A stretch of DNA of 33,107 nt from Gammaproteobacteria bacterium (GCA_011389885.1 JAABTK010000055.1:1-33107); one strand, 5' to 3'; counted from the first letter of the stretch, positions 23,748-32,185 are shown. Program-made: numbers and translations. Notes: a model not told the origin generated them from the sequence alone.

Positions 23748-24752
23748 TCAGCAGATGCGCGGCAGGGGGTCGTCTTCCAGCTCTTCGAGGATGCGCTCGC
23801 CGCCGAGTTCGGTTTGGAGGGTCACTAGCGACGACGACTCGGCCAGGGCGCCGATAATCGCGGCGTCTTTGCCCTCCGGCAGGCTTTTCCAGCGGCTCAA
23901 GGCCTCGTCGGCGATGTCGGGGGCCGCCACCGCGACCACGCGGCCTTCGCAGGCCAGGAACAGGGGGTCGTAGCCGAGCATTTCGCAGACGCCTTGCACC
24001 GAGTCGCGGACCGGGATCGCCGCAGCCTTCAGGTTTACCCGCAGGCCGGCGGCCTGGGCGATTTCATGGGCCACGGTGGCGAGGCCGCCGCGGGTGGGGT
24101 CGCGCATGAAGCGCAGGCCTTGCATTTGGCGCAGGGCCAGGGTTAGGGGGAGCACGGAGGCGGCGTCGGAGCGCAGGTCGCCGCGCATGCCGAATTCCTC
24201 CCGCGCCAGCATTACCGCCACGCCGTGGTCGCCCACCGGGCCCGAGACCAACAGGCGATCGCCGGGGAGGATGCGGTGCATGCCGAGGTCGAGGCCGTGC
24301 GGGCGCACGCCCACGCCGGTGGTGGCCAGGTAGAGGCCGCCGCCCTCGCCGCGGCGCAGGACCTTGGTGTCGCCGGCCGCCACCTGCACCCCGACGGCGC
24401 GGGCCGTGGCGCCCAGCGAGGCGATGATGCGGTCGAGCTGCGCCATTTCCAGGCCTTCTTCGATAAAGGCGTTGAGGCTGAAAAAGCGCGGTTCGGCCCC
24501 GGCCACCGCGAGGTCGTTGGCGGTGCCGTGGACGGCTAGGGCGCCGATGTCGCCGCCAGGGAATTCCAGGGGCTGCACGGTGAAGCCATCGGTGGTGAAC
24601 AATAACTCGCCGTCCAAGGGGGGCAGCGCGACGCTGTCGCTTCGGGTGTCCAACAGCGGGTTCTTGAGGTGCTTGGCGAACAGCTCTTCGATCAGTTCGC
24701 GCATAAAGCGCCCGCCGTTGCCGTGGGCGAGGGAGATGCGGTCTGGTTGCAT
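23748..24752 (-). CDS. hypE: Hydrogenase maturation factor HypE
   Basis: This 334-aa protein matches HypE, which dehydrates the carbamoyl group on its own C-terminal cysteine to a thiocyanate that provides the CN ligand for [NiFe]-hydrogenase. It has the N-terminal 'LAHGNGGRFM', 'GELLFTTDGFTVQPL', 'GTANDLAVAGAEP' and 'MRDPTRGGLATV' motifs of the PurM/HypE fold. It ends in the required 'PRIC', with the terminal Cys334 intact. The start at 24752 is chosen by homology; the ribosome binding site is weak. No other hyp or hydrogenase gene is in this window, so it is isolated from its usual operon. Confidence 0.93.
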   Translation of the reverse strand: MQPDRISLAHGNGGRFMRELIEELFAKHLKNPLLDTRSDSVALPPLDGELLFTTDGFTVQPLEFPGGDIGALAVHGTANDLAVAGAEPRFFSLNAFIEEGLEMAQLDRIIASLGATARAVGVQVAAGDTKVLRRGEGGGLYLATTGVGVRPHGLDLGMHRILPGDRLLVSGPVGDHGVAVMLAREEFGMRGDLRSDAASVLPLTLALRQMQGLRFMRDPTRGGLATVAHEIAQAAGLRVNLKAAAIPVRDSVQGVCEMLGYDPLFLACEGRVVAVAAPDIADEALSRWKSLPEGKDAAIIGALAESSSLVTLQTELGGERILEELEDDPLPRIC

Positions 24753-25088
24753 AGGGCCGGGTCTATTGTTGCGAGCGAGACAATCGCAGATACTACAGCG
24801 GCGGAGGCTGCGATGCCATCGGATCGACGCCTCAGCGGCATTTGGCATAAGCCGTATCGGCGGGCGGGGCCGGTGGTGACGCCTTTGGCGCGGCGGCACT
24901 GGACATCCCGCAGTGGATGGGCTAATTTCATCGGAAAACGCAAGACGAAAAAAGGAACAGCGAACGGGGTTTGCGGTTGCCCGTGTTGGGCTTTATAGTT
25001 TTGACTTCCGTCGTAAGCCGCCGAAAAGCGGCCTGCAGGCGCCCTGCGACCGCCCGCTGATCGGCTTCAAGCAATTTGGATATTACCT
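24753..25088. other. Divergent intergenic region
   Basis: This gap separates the divergent hypE and exported-protein genes. I see a small hairpin (GCCGC-CGAAAA-GCGGC near 25017) and a TTGACT near 25001 without a matching -10. No gene. Confidence 0.5.
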
Positions 25089-25988
25089 ATGACAAGATCG
25101 AAAATCGCGGCTTGGTTTGCGGCGACCCTGGGCCTTGGGATGCTGATCGAGGCCGAGGCCCTGACGGTGCGGGATCTTGAGGGCGGGCTCACGCCGCAGG
25201 ATCTGCTCGACGGCCTGGTGGTCGGTAGCGGGGTTGAGGTGTCGAATCTCAGCGTCAGCGGCAACCCGGCCTCCTTCGGCCTGTTCGGCGATGGCGCCGA
25301 CTCCATCGGGTTCGACTCGGGGGTGCTTTTGTCGTCGGGCTTCGTCGCCGATGCGGTGGGTCCGAACACCTCATCGTGGACCGGAGAGGTCACCGGTGCG
25401 GCGGGCGACGGGGATCTCGACGCATTTTTCCCCGATGGTCCGGGGTCCACGGTGGATGCGGCGGTGCTGGAGTTCGATTTCGTCACCCAGGGGGATCTGT
25501 TGGCGCTGGATCTGATTTTCGCCTCCGAAGATTATCTGGAGAGCGTGGACGGGTTTATCCAAGACATGGGGTGGTACGATGCCTTTGGGATCTTTCTCGA
25601 CGGCGAGGCCTTGCCGCTGATCCCCGGAGAACAGACCGGCGGACCCCTGAGCATTTTCGAGATCAACCGGACCAACCATCCGGATTTGTTTCGCGACAAC
25701 GAGGGGGCGGAGTTTGATGTCGAGTACGACGGCTTCACCGCGGTTCTCGGCCTAGAGACCGAGGTCACCCCGGGCGCCACGCACCACCTCAAATTCTCGG
25801 TCGCGGATGGGGGTGATGGGTATATCGATAGCGCGGCCTTTGTGGGCAATTTGAGCACCAATGCGCCGATCCCGCGGGCCGCCGAGCCGCTGCAAATCCC
25901 CACCCTGAGCGTTTGGGCGCTGGGCGCGCTGGGGGCCTTGTTGGCGGCGTTGGCGGCGCCGCGCCTAAGCCCCAGGCGGGGGGCCTGA
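25089..25988 (+). CDS. Choice-of-anchor L domain protein with IPTL-CTERM sorting signal
   Basis: This 299-aa protein has a signal peptide (1-24), a beta-rich domain (about 30-255, with 'LLDGLVVGSGVEVSNLSVSG', 'SIGFDSGVLLSSGFV' and 'LIFASEDYLE') matching the choice-of-anchor L family, and a C-terminal sorting tail. The tail at 270-299 is I-P-T-L-S, a hydrophobic stretch and an Arg-rich end (IPTL-CTERM), which directs proteins to an exosortase-like envelope sorting system. It is probably displayed on or released from the cell surface. Function unknown. No exosortase gene is in view. Confidence 0.85.
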   Translation: MTRSKIAAWFAATLGLGMLIEAEALTVRDLEGGLTPQDLLDGLVVGSGVEVSNLSVSGNPASFGLFGDGADSIGFDSGVLLSSGFVADAVGPNTSSWTGEVTGAAGDGDLDAFFPDGPGSTVDAAVLEFDFVTQGDLLALDLIFASEDYLESVDGFIQDMGWYDAFGIFLDGEALPLIPGEQTGGPLSIFEINRTNHPDLFRDNEGAEFDVEYDGFTAVLGLETEVTPGATHHLKFSVADGGDGYIDSAAFVGNLSTNAPIPRAAEPLQIPTLSVWALGALGALLAALAAPRLSPRRGA

Positions 25989-26559
25989 TCCTAGTACGGC
26001 TGCGCACAAATAACGGCAACAAGGGCCGTTAGAACCGCGGAGGGCGCAGAGGATCGAAGAGGGCGCGGAGGAATTCTTGCTTGAGCGTCTCCGCGAAGGT
26101 TCTCTCGCCAAGGCGCGCAAAGGGCGCAAAGAAAACCCCTTTATTCCTCTGCTTAGCGCAAAAAACGGGCAAGCATTCCATGCCCGAGACCCATGCCAAA
26201 AACCGGGATATTCTTCGCTCGAATAATGCCCCGATTTCGACGGCCGAGTACGCCTGCGCACGAATAACGGAGACAACGCGATTTAGGACCGCAGAGGGCG
26301 CGGAGGACCGCAGAGGGCGCGGAGGAATTCTTGCTTGAGCGTCTCCGCCTTCCAGGGCGGGGATGCCTGTCCGCCGCTGAAGCTTCGCCTAGCCGCCTGG
26401 AGTTGGGGACCCGCGTCTTGGAAGCTCTAGCTTCCCGAGCCATTCGGCAAGCTAGAGCTTGCAAGACAGGCAGTCGAAATGCCTCTCTGCGCCCTCTGCG
26501 GTTCTCCGCGGGCTCTGCGTTCCGAGAGCGCCCGGGTTGTTTCCGATACTTAGGCGCGG
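25989..26559. repeat. Intergenic repeat region with GCAGAGG patches and a large inverted repeat
   Basis: No gene was found. Degenerate repeats of the type GCAGAGGGCGCGGAGG occur near 26037-26072 and 26283-26325 (there as a tandem pair), with reverse-orientation forms near 26485-26520. A 22-bp inverted repeat with two mismatches (arms 26415-26436 and 26446-26467) contains two internal palindromes, GGAAGCTCTAGCTTCC and GCAAGCTAGAGCTTGC. All are extragenic elements downstream of both flanking genes. Confidence 0.75.
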
Positions 26560-28407
26560 CTAGCCTGATCCGGTCCGGTCCTGGGCGCCATAGAGGCTGG
26601 CGTAGAGGCCGTCGTGGCGAATCAGCTCGGTGTGGCTGCCCTGTTCTACGATGCGGCCGTCTTCGAACACCAGGGCGCGGTCGGCCTGCTTCACTGCGCT
26701 CAGGCGGTGGGCGATCACCAAGGTGGTGCGCCCCTTCAGGAATTCCCGCATAGCGGCGTGCAGTCGGGCCTCGGTATCGGCATCCAGGGCCGAGGTGGCC
26801 TCGTCCAGGATCACCACCTTGGGGTCGGTGAGCACCAGCCGGGCGACGGCCAGGCGCTGGCGCTGGCCACCGGAGAAGCGCACGCCGTCGCGGCCGATGA
26901 TGGTGTCCAGGCCGGCGGTGAGGGTGGCGATAAAGCCTTTCAGTTGGGCCGCCTTCAGCGCCTCCCAAAGCGCCTCGTCGGGGTAATCCCGTCCCAGGGT
27001 CAGGTTCATGCGCACCGTGTCGTTTAACAGCGCGGGGTGCTGGAGCACCGTGGCCACGTTGTCGCGCACCACGTCGAGCCCGATCTCGCTGACCGGGATG
27101 CCGTCGAAAAACACCTGCCCCCTTTGCGGCGGATAGAGGCCCAGGATCACCTGCACCAGGGTGGTCTTGCCGCCGCCGCTGGCCCCCGCCAGGGCCACCT
27201 TCTCGCCCGCCTTGATCTCGACCGAGACATTCTTCAGCACCTCGGGCCCGTCGCCGTAGCGAAAGGACACGCCCTCCAGCCGCACCGAGGTGGTGATTTG
27301 CTCCGCGAAGGGGTTGTGTTTGGGCTCGTAGTAGGGCTCCAGGCGCATATCCACCAGGTCGTTAATGCGTTCCAGCGCCGCCCGTGCGCCGGCGTGGGCG
27401 TATTGGATGCGCAGGATCTCCTGCACCGGGGTCATCATGAACCAAAGGTAGGAGAAGAAGGCCAGCATTTGGCCGATACTGAGGTCCGAGAACAGCACCA
27501 TGAACATGCTCAGGGCGCGAAAGATGTCGAAGCCGAACTGAAAGGTGGTGATGGAGAGCTTTTGCGCCGCGTCGCTCTTCCAGGAAAAGGCCCCGGAGTG
27601 GTGACGGATGGCGTCGGCCTTGCCGATGATGCGGCCCAGGTAATGCCCCTCTCGGTTAGAGGCGCGGATCTGCTGAATCGCGTCCAGGGTCTCCGCCAGG
27701 GCCTCTTGAAAGGCCTGGTAGGCGCTGTTTTCGTCACGCTTGAGCCCCTTTACCTTGCGCCCGAAGAGGGTGGTGAGAAAGATCACTCCGGGGTTGAGGA
27801 AGATGATGAACAGCGCCAGTTGCCAGTGCATCAGCAGCAGCACCAGGGAGGTGCCGACCAGGGTCAGCACCGCCACCAGGAACTTGCTGGTGGCGCTGCC
27901 GATGAATTCGTCGATGGCGTCCAGGTCCGTGACCAGGTGGGAGGCCACCGCACCACTGCCCATGGTCTCGAACTCGGCCATGGAGACCCGCTCCAGCCGG
28001 TGTAGCAGGCCGCGGCGGATGCGGTAGATTACGTCCTTGGAGATCACCGTGAACTGGCGCAGTTGCAGCACCGTCAGGATCAGCGAGGCGAGGCGCATCA
28101 GCAGGGTCAGCGCCAGCACCGCCAGGATATACAGCACCGGGCCGTGCCAGGCCGCGGGAAACAGGGCGTTCATCACCGCCACCCCCGCGCCGGGCTGCTC
28201 CAGCAGCACCTCGTCCACCAACATGGGGATTAACAGCGGGATGGGCACCGCCATTAGGGTGCCAAAGAGGGCGATGATATTGGCGCGCGTCAGTTCGCGG
28301 CGATGGCTCAGCACCATGCCCGCCACCTCCCGCCAGCGATAGGGCCGATTGCGCAGCCGGGCGTGGCTGTCGCTGTCGAGTTGGATTTCTTTTGCGGCTG
28401 CGGTCAT
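26560..28407 (-). CDS. ABC exporter, fused membrane and ATPase domains
   Basis: This 615-aa half-transporter of the MsbA/lipid-exporter type has a six-helix membrane domain (about 40-345) followed by an ATP-binding domain (about 375-610). Walker A 'GASGGGKTT' lies near 407-415, the signature 'FSGGQRQRLAVAR' near 510, and Walker B 'VVILDEATSALDADT' near 530. An H-loop 'LVIAHRLS' follows. It should dimerise and pump a hydrophobic substrate outward; the substrate is unknown, and no partner gene or periplasmic adaptor is adjacent. The stop lies next to a repeat-filled region. Confidence 0.92.
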   Translation of the reverse strand: MTAAAKEIQLDSDSHARLRNRPYRWREVAGMVLSHRRELTRANIIALFGTLMAVPIPLLIPMLVDEVLLEQPGAGVAVMNALFPAAWHGPVLYILAVLALTLLMRLASLILTVLQLRQFTVISKDVIYRIRRGLLHRLERVSMAEFETMGSGAVASHLVTDLDAIDEFIGSATSKFLVAVLTLVGTSLVLLLMHWQLALFIIFLNPGVIFLTTLFGRKVKGLKRDENSAYQAFQEALAETLDAIQQIRASNREGHYLGRIIGKADAIRHHSGAFSWKSDAAQKLSITTFQFGFDIFRALSMFMVLFSDLSIGQMLAFFSYLWFMMTPVQEILRIQYAHAGARAALERINDLVDMRLEPYYEPKHNPFAEQITTSVRLEGVSFRYGDGPEVLKNVSVEIKAGEKVALAGASGGGKTTLVQVILGLYPPQRGQVFFDGIPVSEIGLDVVRDNVATVLQHPALLNDTVRMNLTLGRDYPDEALWEALKAAQLKGFIATLTAGLDTIIGRDGVRFSGGQRQRLAVARLVLTDPKVVILDEATSALDADTEARLHAAMREFLKGRTTLVIAHRLSAVKQADRALVFEDGRIVEQGSHTELIRHDGLYASLYGAQDRTGSG

Positions 28408-28585
28408 TCGTCAGATTTGGGGGCGGCAACGGGGGAACGCAAAGGGCGCGGAGGTTTTTGTTGCTTCACTTATGCTTGAATGTGAGGTTCTTTTCTTTCG
28501 AATGGGTGGTGCAGAAATGGTGGTTATGGAGTGTTTTTGTGTGGGCTACGGAAGAGTGATATCTCCGGCTAAGTGCGTTTTCTAG

Positions 28586-29074
28586 TTACTCTCGCGGTAT
28601 TTTCCATAGCCATCCACTGTTTGCCCCATACGTTTCCGGCGTCGCATGAAGCGTATTTTGAAAGAAATTATCGTATGTGGCGTTTGAATTTTGCTCCATG
28701 AATAATATATGATTAACGTGGTGTTGCTGCTTGACGAATATTCCAAGAGCCTTCGCTAGTCTTTTGCCTAAGCCGAGTCCGGCAAGATTCTTTTTGACTG
28801 CAATATGCCCAACCACAGCTCGATCACGATTTGGTTCTATAAGGATATTTTGAACCCACCCGAAGTCAAACTCGCCAACTCTAAAGACTAATTCTCTATT
28901 GAGGCCATATCTTTCATCTAAATCAAACCCCAACACAGGAACTTGTTGGATGTCACCACCAAATTGAGGCGAAAGATATTGATCCGAAAGTAAATAAGCC
29001 TTGGCAAAGGCTAATTGGTATTTTTCGTCATTGGTCAGGACAAGATTCTTAACGTAGTTTATGAGCGTTTTCAT
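28586..29074 (-). CDS. GNAT-like acetyltransferase, AT-rich gene
   Basis: This 162-aa protein contains the acetyl-CoA-binding motif of GNAT N-acetyltransferases ('GHIAVKKNLAGLGLGKRLAK', about 89-108), followed by 'HILFMEQNSNATYDNFFQNT', a typical C-terminal GNAT helix-strand. The N-terminal half is poorly conserved, and the substrate is unknown. The gene is visibly AT-richer than its neighbours, with many Asn, Lys and Ile codons, suggesting recent transfer. The ribosome binding site is weak (GAGAAATC). It stands alone on the minus strand. Confidence 0.6.
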   Translation of the reverse strand: MKTLINYVKNLVLTNDEKYQLAFAKAYLLSDQYLSPQFGGDIQQVPVLGFDLDERYGLNRELVFRVGEFDFGWVQNILIEPNRDRAVVGHIAVKKNLAGLGLGKRLAKALGIFVKQQHHVNHILFMEQNSNATYDNFFQNTLHATPETYGANSGWLWKIPRE

Positions 29075-29118
29075 GATTTCTCGTTCGCAACTCGCGGCGC
29101 GGGAGCGCCAGTGGTTTG

Positions 29119-29265
29119 GTCACGCCGCCGAGCGGCATGACGAGGATTGGGTTTTCTCGTTCCCAAGGTCCCCTTGGGAATGCGGTGCAGCAAGCTCTGC
29201 TTGCCGAGGCTGGGTTCGGGCAGCAGATCGGCCGAGGCCCGGATCCCAGGCGGAGCCTGGGATCC
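29119..29265. repeat. Row of four hairpins with short loops
   Basis: Four near-perfect inverted repeats follow one another: GTCACGCCGC-CGA-GCGGCATGAC (29119-29141, one wobble), TTCCCAAGG-TCC-CCTTGGGAA (29160-29180), GCAAGC-TCT-GCTTGC (29190-29204) and GGATCCCAGGC-GGA-GCCTGGGATCC (29241-29265). All have three-base loops. They lie downstream of the dioxygenase gene and upstream of the GNAT-like gene. A GCAGAGG-family patch follows at about 29290-29316. Confidence 0.75.
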
Positions 29266-29313
29266 AGTGGGGAGGCAACTAAAGCCCTTCGCGCCCTCTG
29301 CGCCTCCTCTGCG

Positions 29314-30228
29314 TTATAAGTCAGCGACGAGCGAACGAAAACCGGTATCCCGCACCCGGTCGTAGTAGCGGCCGCGGTAGAGCAGGCGTTGGCTGTCTGC
29401 GCCGTCCTGGAAGGCCGAGCGGTCGTGCAGGATGTTGTTGCCGACCAAGCCCATGCCGCTCTCCAGGCGGGCGTGGTGGCGGTAGGGGGCGTCGTGGTTG
29501 AGGATCTCGCCCAGTTTCTCGACCGCGGCCTGCGCCGTCGGATCGTCCTTCCAGCGGATGCTGCGCTTGCGCTCGGTGAAGCGCATGTGCAGCTCGCCTT
29601 CGGCGGTGATGGAGAACACCGGGCCGGTCTCTTCGGCGCGCTCCACCACGCCGCCCTTCTCCCGCGCCGGGATGGTCATGACGTCCGGCTGCATTAACGC
29701 CGGGATAAAGGCCGGGTCGGCGTCGCGCAATAAAAGGTAGGCCATTTCGTGGTCCATTAGGCCGTTGACGCCGCCCTCGGCCGCCGGGGTGACGCAGTGC
29801 AGCAGCAGGCCGTGAATCCAGCGCTGGGGGGTGTTGTAGTAGCCGTCGGTGTGCCACTTAATGGGCTTGTCGGTGTAGGGGATGTAGCGGGTGCGCGGCT
29901 CTTCCCGGCGCACGGTGATGGAGGTCAGGCCGGTGTCCGCGTCGCCCAGCCAGTTGTGGTCCAGCCTTTGCAGCCCCAGTGCCTGGCCCACGCCCAGGGG
30001 GATCTTCGGGTCGGCGTCGGCGCCGCAGGGGGTCGCGTAGAGGGCGAAGTTGCAGCGCCGGCAAAGATCCAGCAACCGGCTCTGTTCGGCTGCGGTGGGG
30101 CGGCGCGGATCGGCGATTTCCACCAAGGTTTCCTCAAGGCCAACCGGCTGGGCCGCGAGCTTGCGTTCGCGCCAACGGCGGTACAGGTCTTCTTCGACCG
30201 GATCGAAGGGGCTGTGGGACTGGGGCAC
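29314..30228 (-). CDS. TauD/TfdA-family Fe(II)/2-oxoglutarate dioxygenase
   Basis: This 304-aa protein has the facial-triad motif H126-T-D128 ('KWHTDGYYNT') and distal H268 ('NILHDRSAF'), with a conserved Arg further on ('RLLYRGRYYDR'). It is therefore expected to bind Fe(II) and 2-oxoglutarate and oxidise an organic substrate, as TauD does for taurine. The true substrate is unknown. The start is GTG at 30228, with AGGAG seven bases upstream; the longer frame to 30453 is low-complexity Arg/Pro and overlaps the DsrC-like gene. It is downstream of the DsrC-like gene on the same strand. Confidence 0.85.
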   Translation of the reverse strand: MPQSHSPFDPVEEDLYRRWRERKLAAQPVGLEETLVEIADPRRPTAAEQSRLLDLCRRCNFALYATPCGADADPKIPLGVGQALGLQRLDHNWLGDADTGLTSITVRREEPRTRYIPYTDKPIKWHTDGYYNTPQRWIHGLLLHCVTPAAEGGVNGLMDHEMAYLLLRDADPAFIPALMQPDVMTIPAREKGGVVERAEETGPVFSITAEGELHMRFTERKRSIRWKDDPTAQAAVEKLGEILNHDAPYRHHARLESGMGLVGNNILHDRSAFQDGADSQRLLYRGRYYDRVRDTGFRSLVADL

Positions 30229-30338
30229 GGCGGCGCTCCTCGCGGGCTGGGCTGGGATTGGGCGATGTTTCGGGACAGGCCCGCCCGGAAGGGGCGGGAT
30301 GCAGGCCTGGGGCCGAGGTGCGGCAACGGGTCGGGGGC

Positions 30339-30360
30339 GTGCGGCCCGCGGGGGCCGCAC
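30339..30360 (-). terminator. GC-rich hairpin after the DsrC-like gene
   Basis: GTGCGGCCC and GGGCCGCAC pair perfectly over a four-base loop, 10 bases beyond the DsrC-like stop codon on the minus strand. Without a T-tract it may be an attenuator or an mRNA-stabilising 3' stem that raises the DsrC-like protein above the downstream dioxygenase. Confidence 0.55.
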
Positions 30361-30370
30361 GGCAGGCGGA

Positions 30371-30715
30371 TCAGTAGCCGCCCTTGCGCTTGGTCTCGGG
30401 CAGGCCGGCGATCTTCGAGGCTTGCTTGGCCGGCCCCATGGGGAAGTGTACATACAGGGCCTTGGCGTCCACCTTGGGCAGATCGGTCCATAGGCCTTTG
30501 AAATGCTTCACCATGTGGCGCTCGTTGGGCTGGTTGGCGCTATGGTTGAAATATTCATCGCGCAGGTAGTTGATGATCTCCCAGGCGCGATCACTGAGCG
30601 TAATGCCCTCGGCTTCGGCAATGGCCTTGGCCACATCTTCGCTCCAGTCTTCCGGGTTGACCAGGTAACCGTTGGCGTCGGCTTCGATGGTGCTGCCGTT
30701 CACTTCGTAGGACAT
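30371..30715 (-). CDS. DsrC/TusE/RspA-family protein lacking both cysteines
   Basis: This 114-aa protein has the DsrC fold: 'NPEDWSEDVAKAIAEAEGIT', 'WEIINYLRDEYF' and the C-terminal arm 'PMGPAKQASKIAGLPETKRK'. In DsrC the arm reads '..AKQACRFAGLPKPTGCV'; here the first Cys is Ser and the last Cys is absent, the tail being replaced by KRKGGY. It therefore cannot carry a trisulfide or act as a sulfur carrier, and fits the group called regulatory (RspA-type). The ATG has AGGAGAAA seven bases upstream, a strong site. It is in a cluster divergent from dsrA. Confidence 0.85.
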   Translation of the reverse strand: MSYEVNGSTIEADANGYLVNPEDWSEDVAKAIAEAEGITLSDRAWEIINYLRDEYFNHSANQPNERHMVKHFKGLWTDLPKVDAKALYVHFPMGPAKQASKIAGLPETKRKGGY

Positions 30716-30810
30716 GGGCGTTTCTCCTGACTTCTTAGGATAGAGGAATGGCGATGCGCTCGCCGTAAAAACATGGATTCTATTCGATTAGCGGCCAAGA
30801 ATGTAGCGGC

Positions 30811-31470
30811 TTAGACGGCTTTGTAGGGAATGAACAGCCCGCAGCCGAACTCGCGATAGGGGCCGAGGCCTTGCTGTTGCAGGCGCACCGCGTCCGGCGG
30901 ACTGAGGCCGGCCACCATCAGGCTCCAACTGAGGCGCTCCCCGGAAGGCGTATCGATGCGATGGCTGCGCCCGCACAAGACCTTGGAGAAGACCACAGGC
31001 AGGGCGCGCAGTTGCGCGATGGCCCACTGCTGGAAGGCGTCTTCATCCGCGCCCGCCGGGCCGAGCACATGCCGCGCATACAGGGTGCCCGCCTTGCTCA
31101 ACAGCCGCTGCTTGGGCTCGCCGATCTGCAATGGGTGGCCGCGAACGCTGTGGTAGGTGCCGCTGAGTGAGCGCGCAGCGTGCGTGCGGCCGGCCGGCAA
31201 CCGCAGCACCAGCGGCGTGCGCTTGGATAGGTAGACCACTTCGCGGGCGTCGCTCGGTCGCTCCCAGCCGTTGCCCGACTCGGCGCCGTGCAGGTTGTGG
31301 ACCCCGGCCAAGGGCTCCTCGCCGAGCCAGGGCAGCACCTCGGACAGCGCCTCGCCCAGGGCCCGGCCATGATCCACCGGGATGCGCGGGCAGGTGATTT
31401 TGAACTGCAAATCGACCACGTCCTCGGGGACTTGGTAGCTGTCGCTGTCGGTCTCTTGCTGCCAGTACAT
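30811..31470 (-). CDS. cas6: Cas6/Cmx6-like RNA endonuclease homologue
   Basis: This 219-aa protein matches the Cas6/Cmx6 (type I-MYXAN) family, whose members cut CRISPR precursor RNA. It starts 'MYWQQE', as family members do, and continues with 'DVVDLQFKITCPRIPVDHGR', 'HGAESGNGW', 'YLSKRTPLVLRLP', 'KVLCGRSHRI' and the C-terminal glycine-rich RNA-binding loop 'QGLGPYREFGCGLFIP' (G-h-G-x5-G-h-G). Start ATG at 31470 has GAGG nine bases upstream; a TTG three codons earlier overlaps the preceding stop. No CRISPR repeat or other cas gene is in this window, so it probably acts on another RNA. Confidence 0.85.
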   Translation of the reverse strand: MYWQQETDSDSYQVPEDVVDLQFKITCPRIPVDHGRALGEALSEVLPWLGEEPLAGVHNLHGAESGNGWERPSDAREVVYLSKRTPLVLRLPAGRTHAARSLSGTYHSVRGHPLQIGEPKQRLLSKAGTLYARHVLGPAGADEDAFQQWAIAQLRALPVVFSKVLCGRSHRIDTPSGERLSWSLMVAGLSPPDAVRLQQQGLGPYREFGCGLFIPYKAV

Positions 31471-31471
31471 C

Positions 31472-32185
31472 TCACGCAACCTCGTGCGGGATCAGCGCGC
31501 GCAGGCGATCCCGGTCGTACCACCAATCGTCCACTAACACCTCCAACACCTTGGCCAGGCGCGGCAGAAACTTCGACGGGTCGTCCAATTCCAGCCGCTC
31601 GATCCAAAACTCGAAGATCTCCTGATCTTCGACCTGGCTGTGACGCCGCGCCACCTGCCCGAGCAACTGCGCGGTGAAGAACCTAAGATCCTCCTTCTGT
31701 TTGCTTTCGGTGGCCCGCAGATCGGCCACATAGGCGGCCGTGGCCGCGGCCACTGCGGCGCCGTCGGACTGATCCGGGGTTTCGTCGATCAGGTGTTGCA
31801 GCAGCGCCACCGTCAGCTCCGGCTCCACCGGAAAGGTGACGCTCAGCCAGATGCCGTGGGCGAGGGCCTGGATCGCGTGTTCGCCCTCCGCCTTATAGAG
31901 GATGTCGCAGGCCTCTGCGGCGGTGCCCCAGTCCTGGCCTTCAAGGCTGAGGCCAAACGCGATTAGGGCCTCCTCCTCGGCCTCCGCCCCGCGCCCCGCT
32001 TCGACCAGCAAGTGACCCCGCTCCAGCTCCAAGGCCCGGCACTCCGGTAGCGGGGCGTCCTCGGCCAGCGCGGCGAGCCTTTCGTCCACCTGCTGGAGTT
32101 TGATCTCTACGATCTCCTTCGGTTCCAAGTTCTCCAGCGCGGGATCATTGCCGCCGAAAAAGCGTTCGGGCTCCAAGTGCTTCAA
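31472..32185 (-). CDS. Unrecognised acidic helical protein
   Basis: I do not recognise this 237-aa protein. It is acidic and almost entirely alpha-helical, with alternating hydrophobic helices ('ALELERGHLLVEAGRGAEAE', 'GTAAEACDILYKAEGEHAIQ') suggestive of TPR-like or other helical-repeat scaffolds. No signal peptide or membrane segment. The start is chosen as TTG 32185, because GAGGTGA lies five bases upstream; GTG 32194 is an alternative, and the longer frame to 32392 is Arg/Pro-rich and overlaps the 58-aa gene. It ends one base before the ATG of the Cas6-like gene, so the two are tightly coupled. Confidence 0.7.
   Translation of the reverse strand: MKHLEPERFFGGNDPALENLEPKEIVEIKLQQVDERLAALAEDAPLPECRALELERGHLLVEAGRGAEAEEEALIAFGLSLEGQDWGTAAEACDILYKAEGEHAIQALAHGIWLSVTFPVEPELTVALLQHLIDETPDQSDGAAVAAATAAYVADLRATESKQKEDLRFFTAQLLGQVARRHSQVEDQEIFEFWIERLELDDPSKFLPRLAKVLEVLVDDWWYDRDRLRALIPHEVA

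Noticed and set aside
25989-26559. Possible CRISPR array in the repeat region
   Set aside because: Repeats are short, degenerate, occur in both orientations and lack regular spacers.
30229-30453. N-terminal extension of the dioxygenase to 30453
   Set aside because: Low-complexity Arg/Pro stretch overlapping the DsrC-like gene; the GTG at 30228 has a good ribosome binding site.
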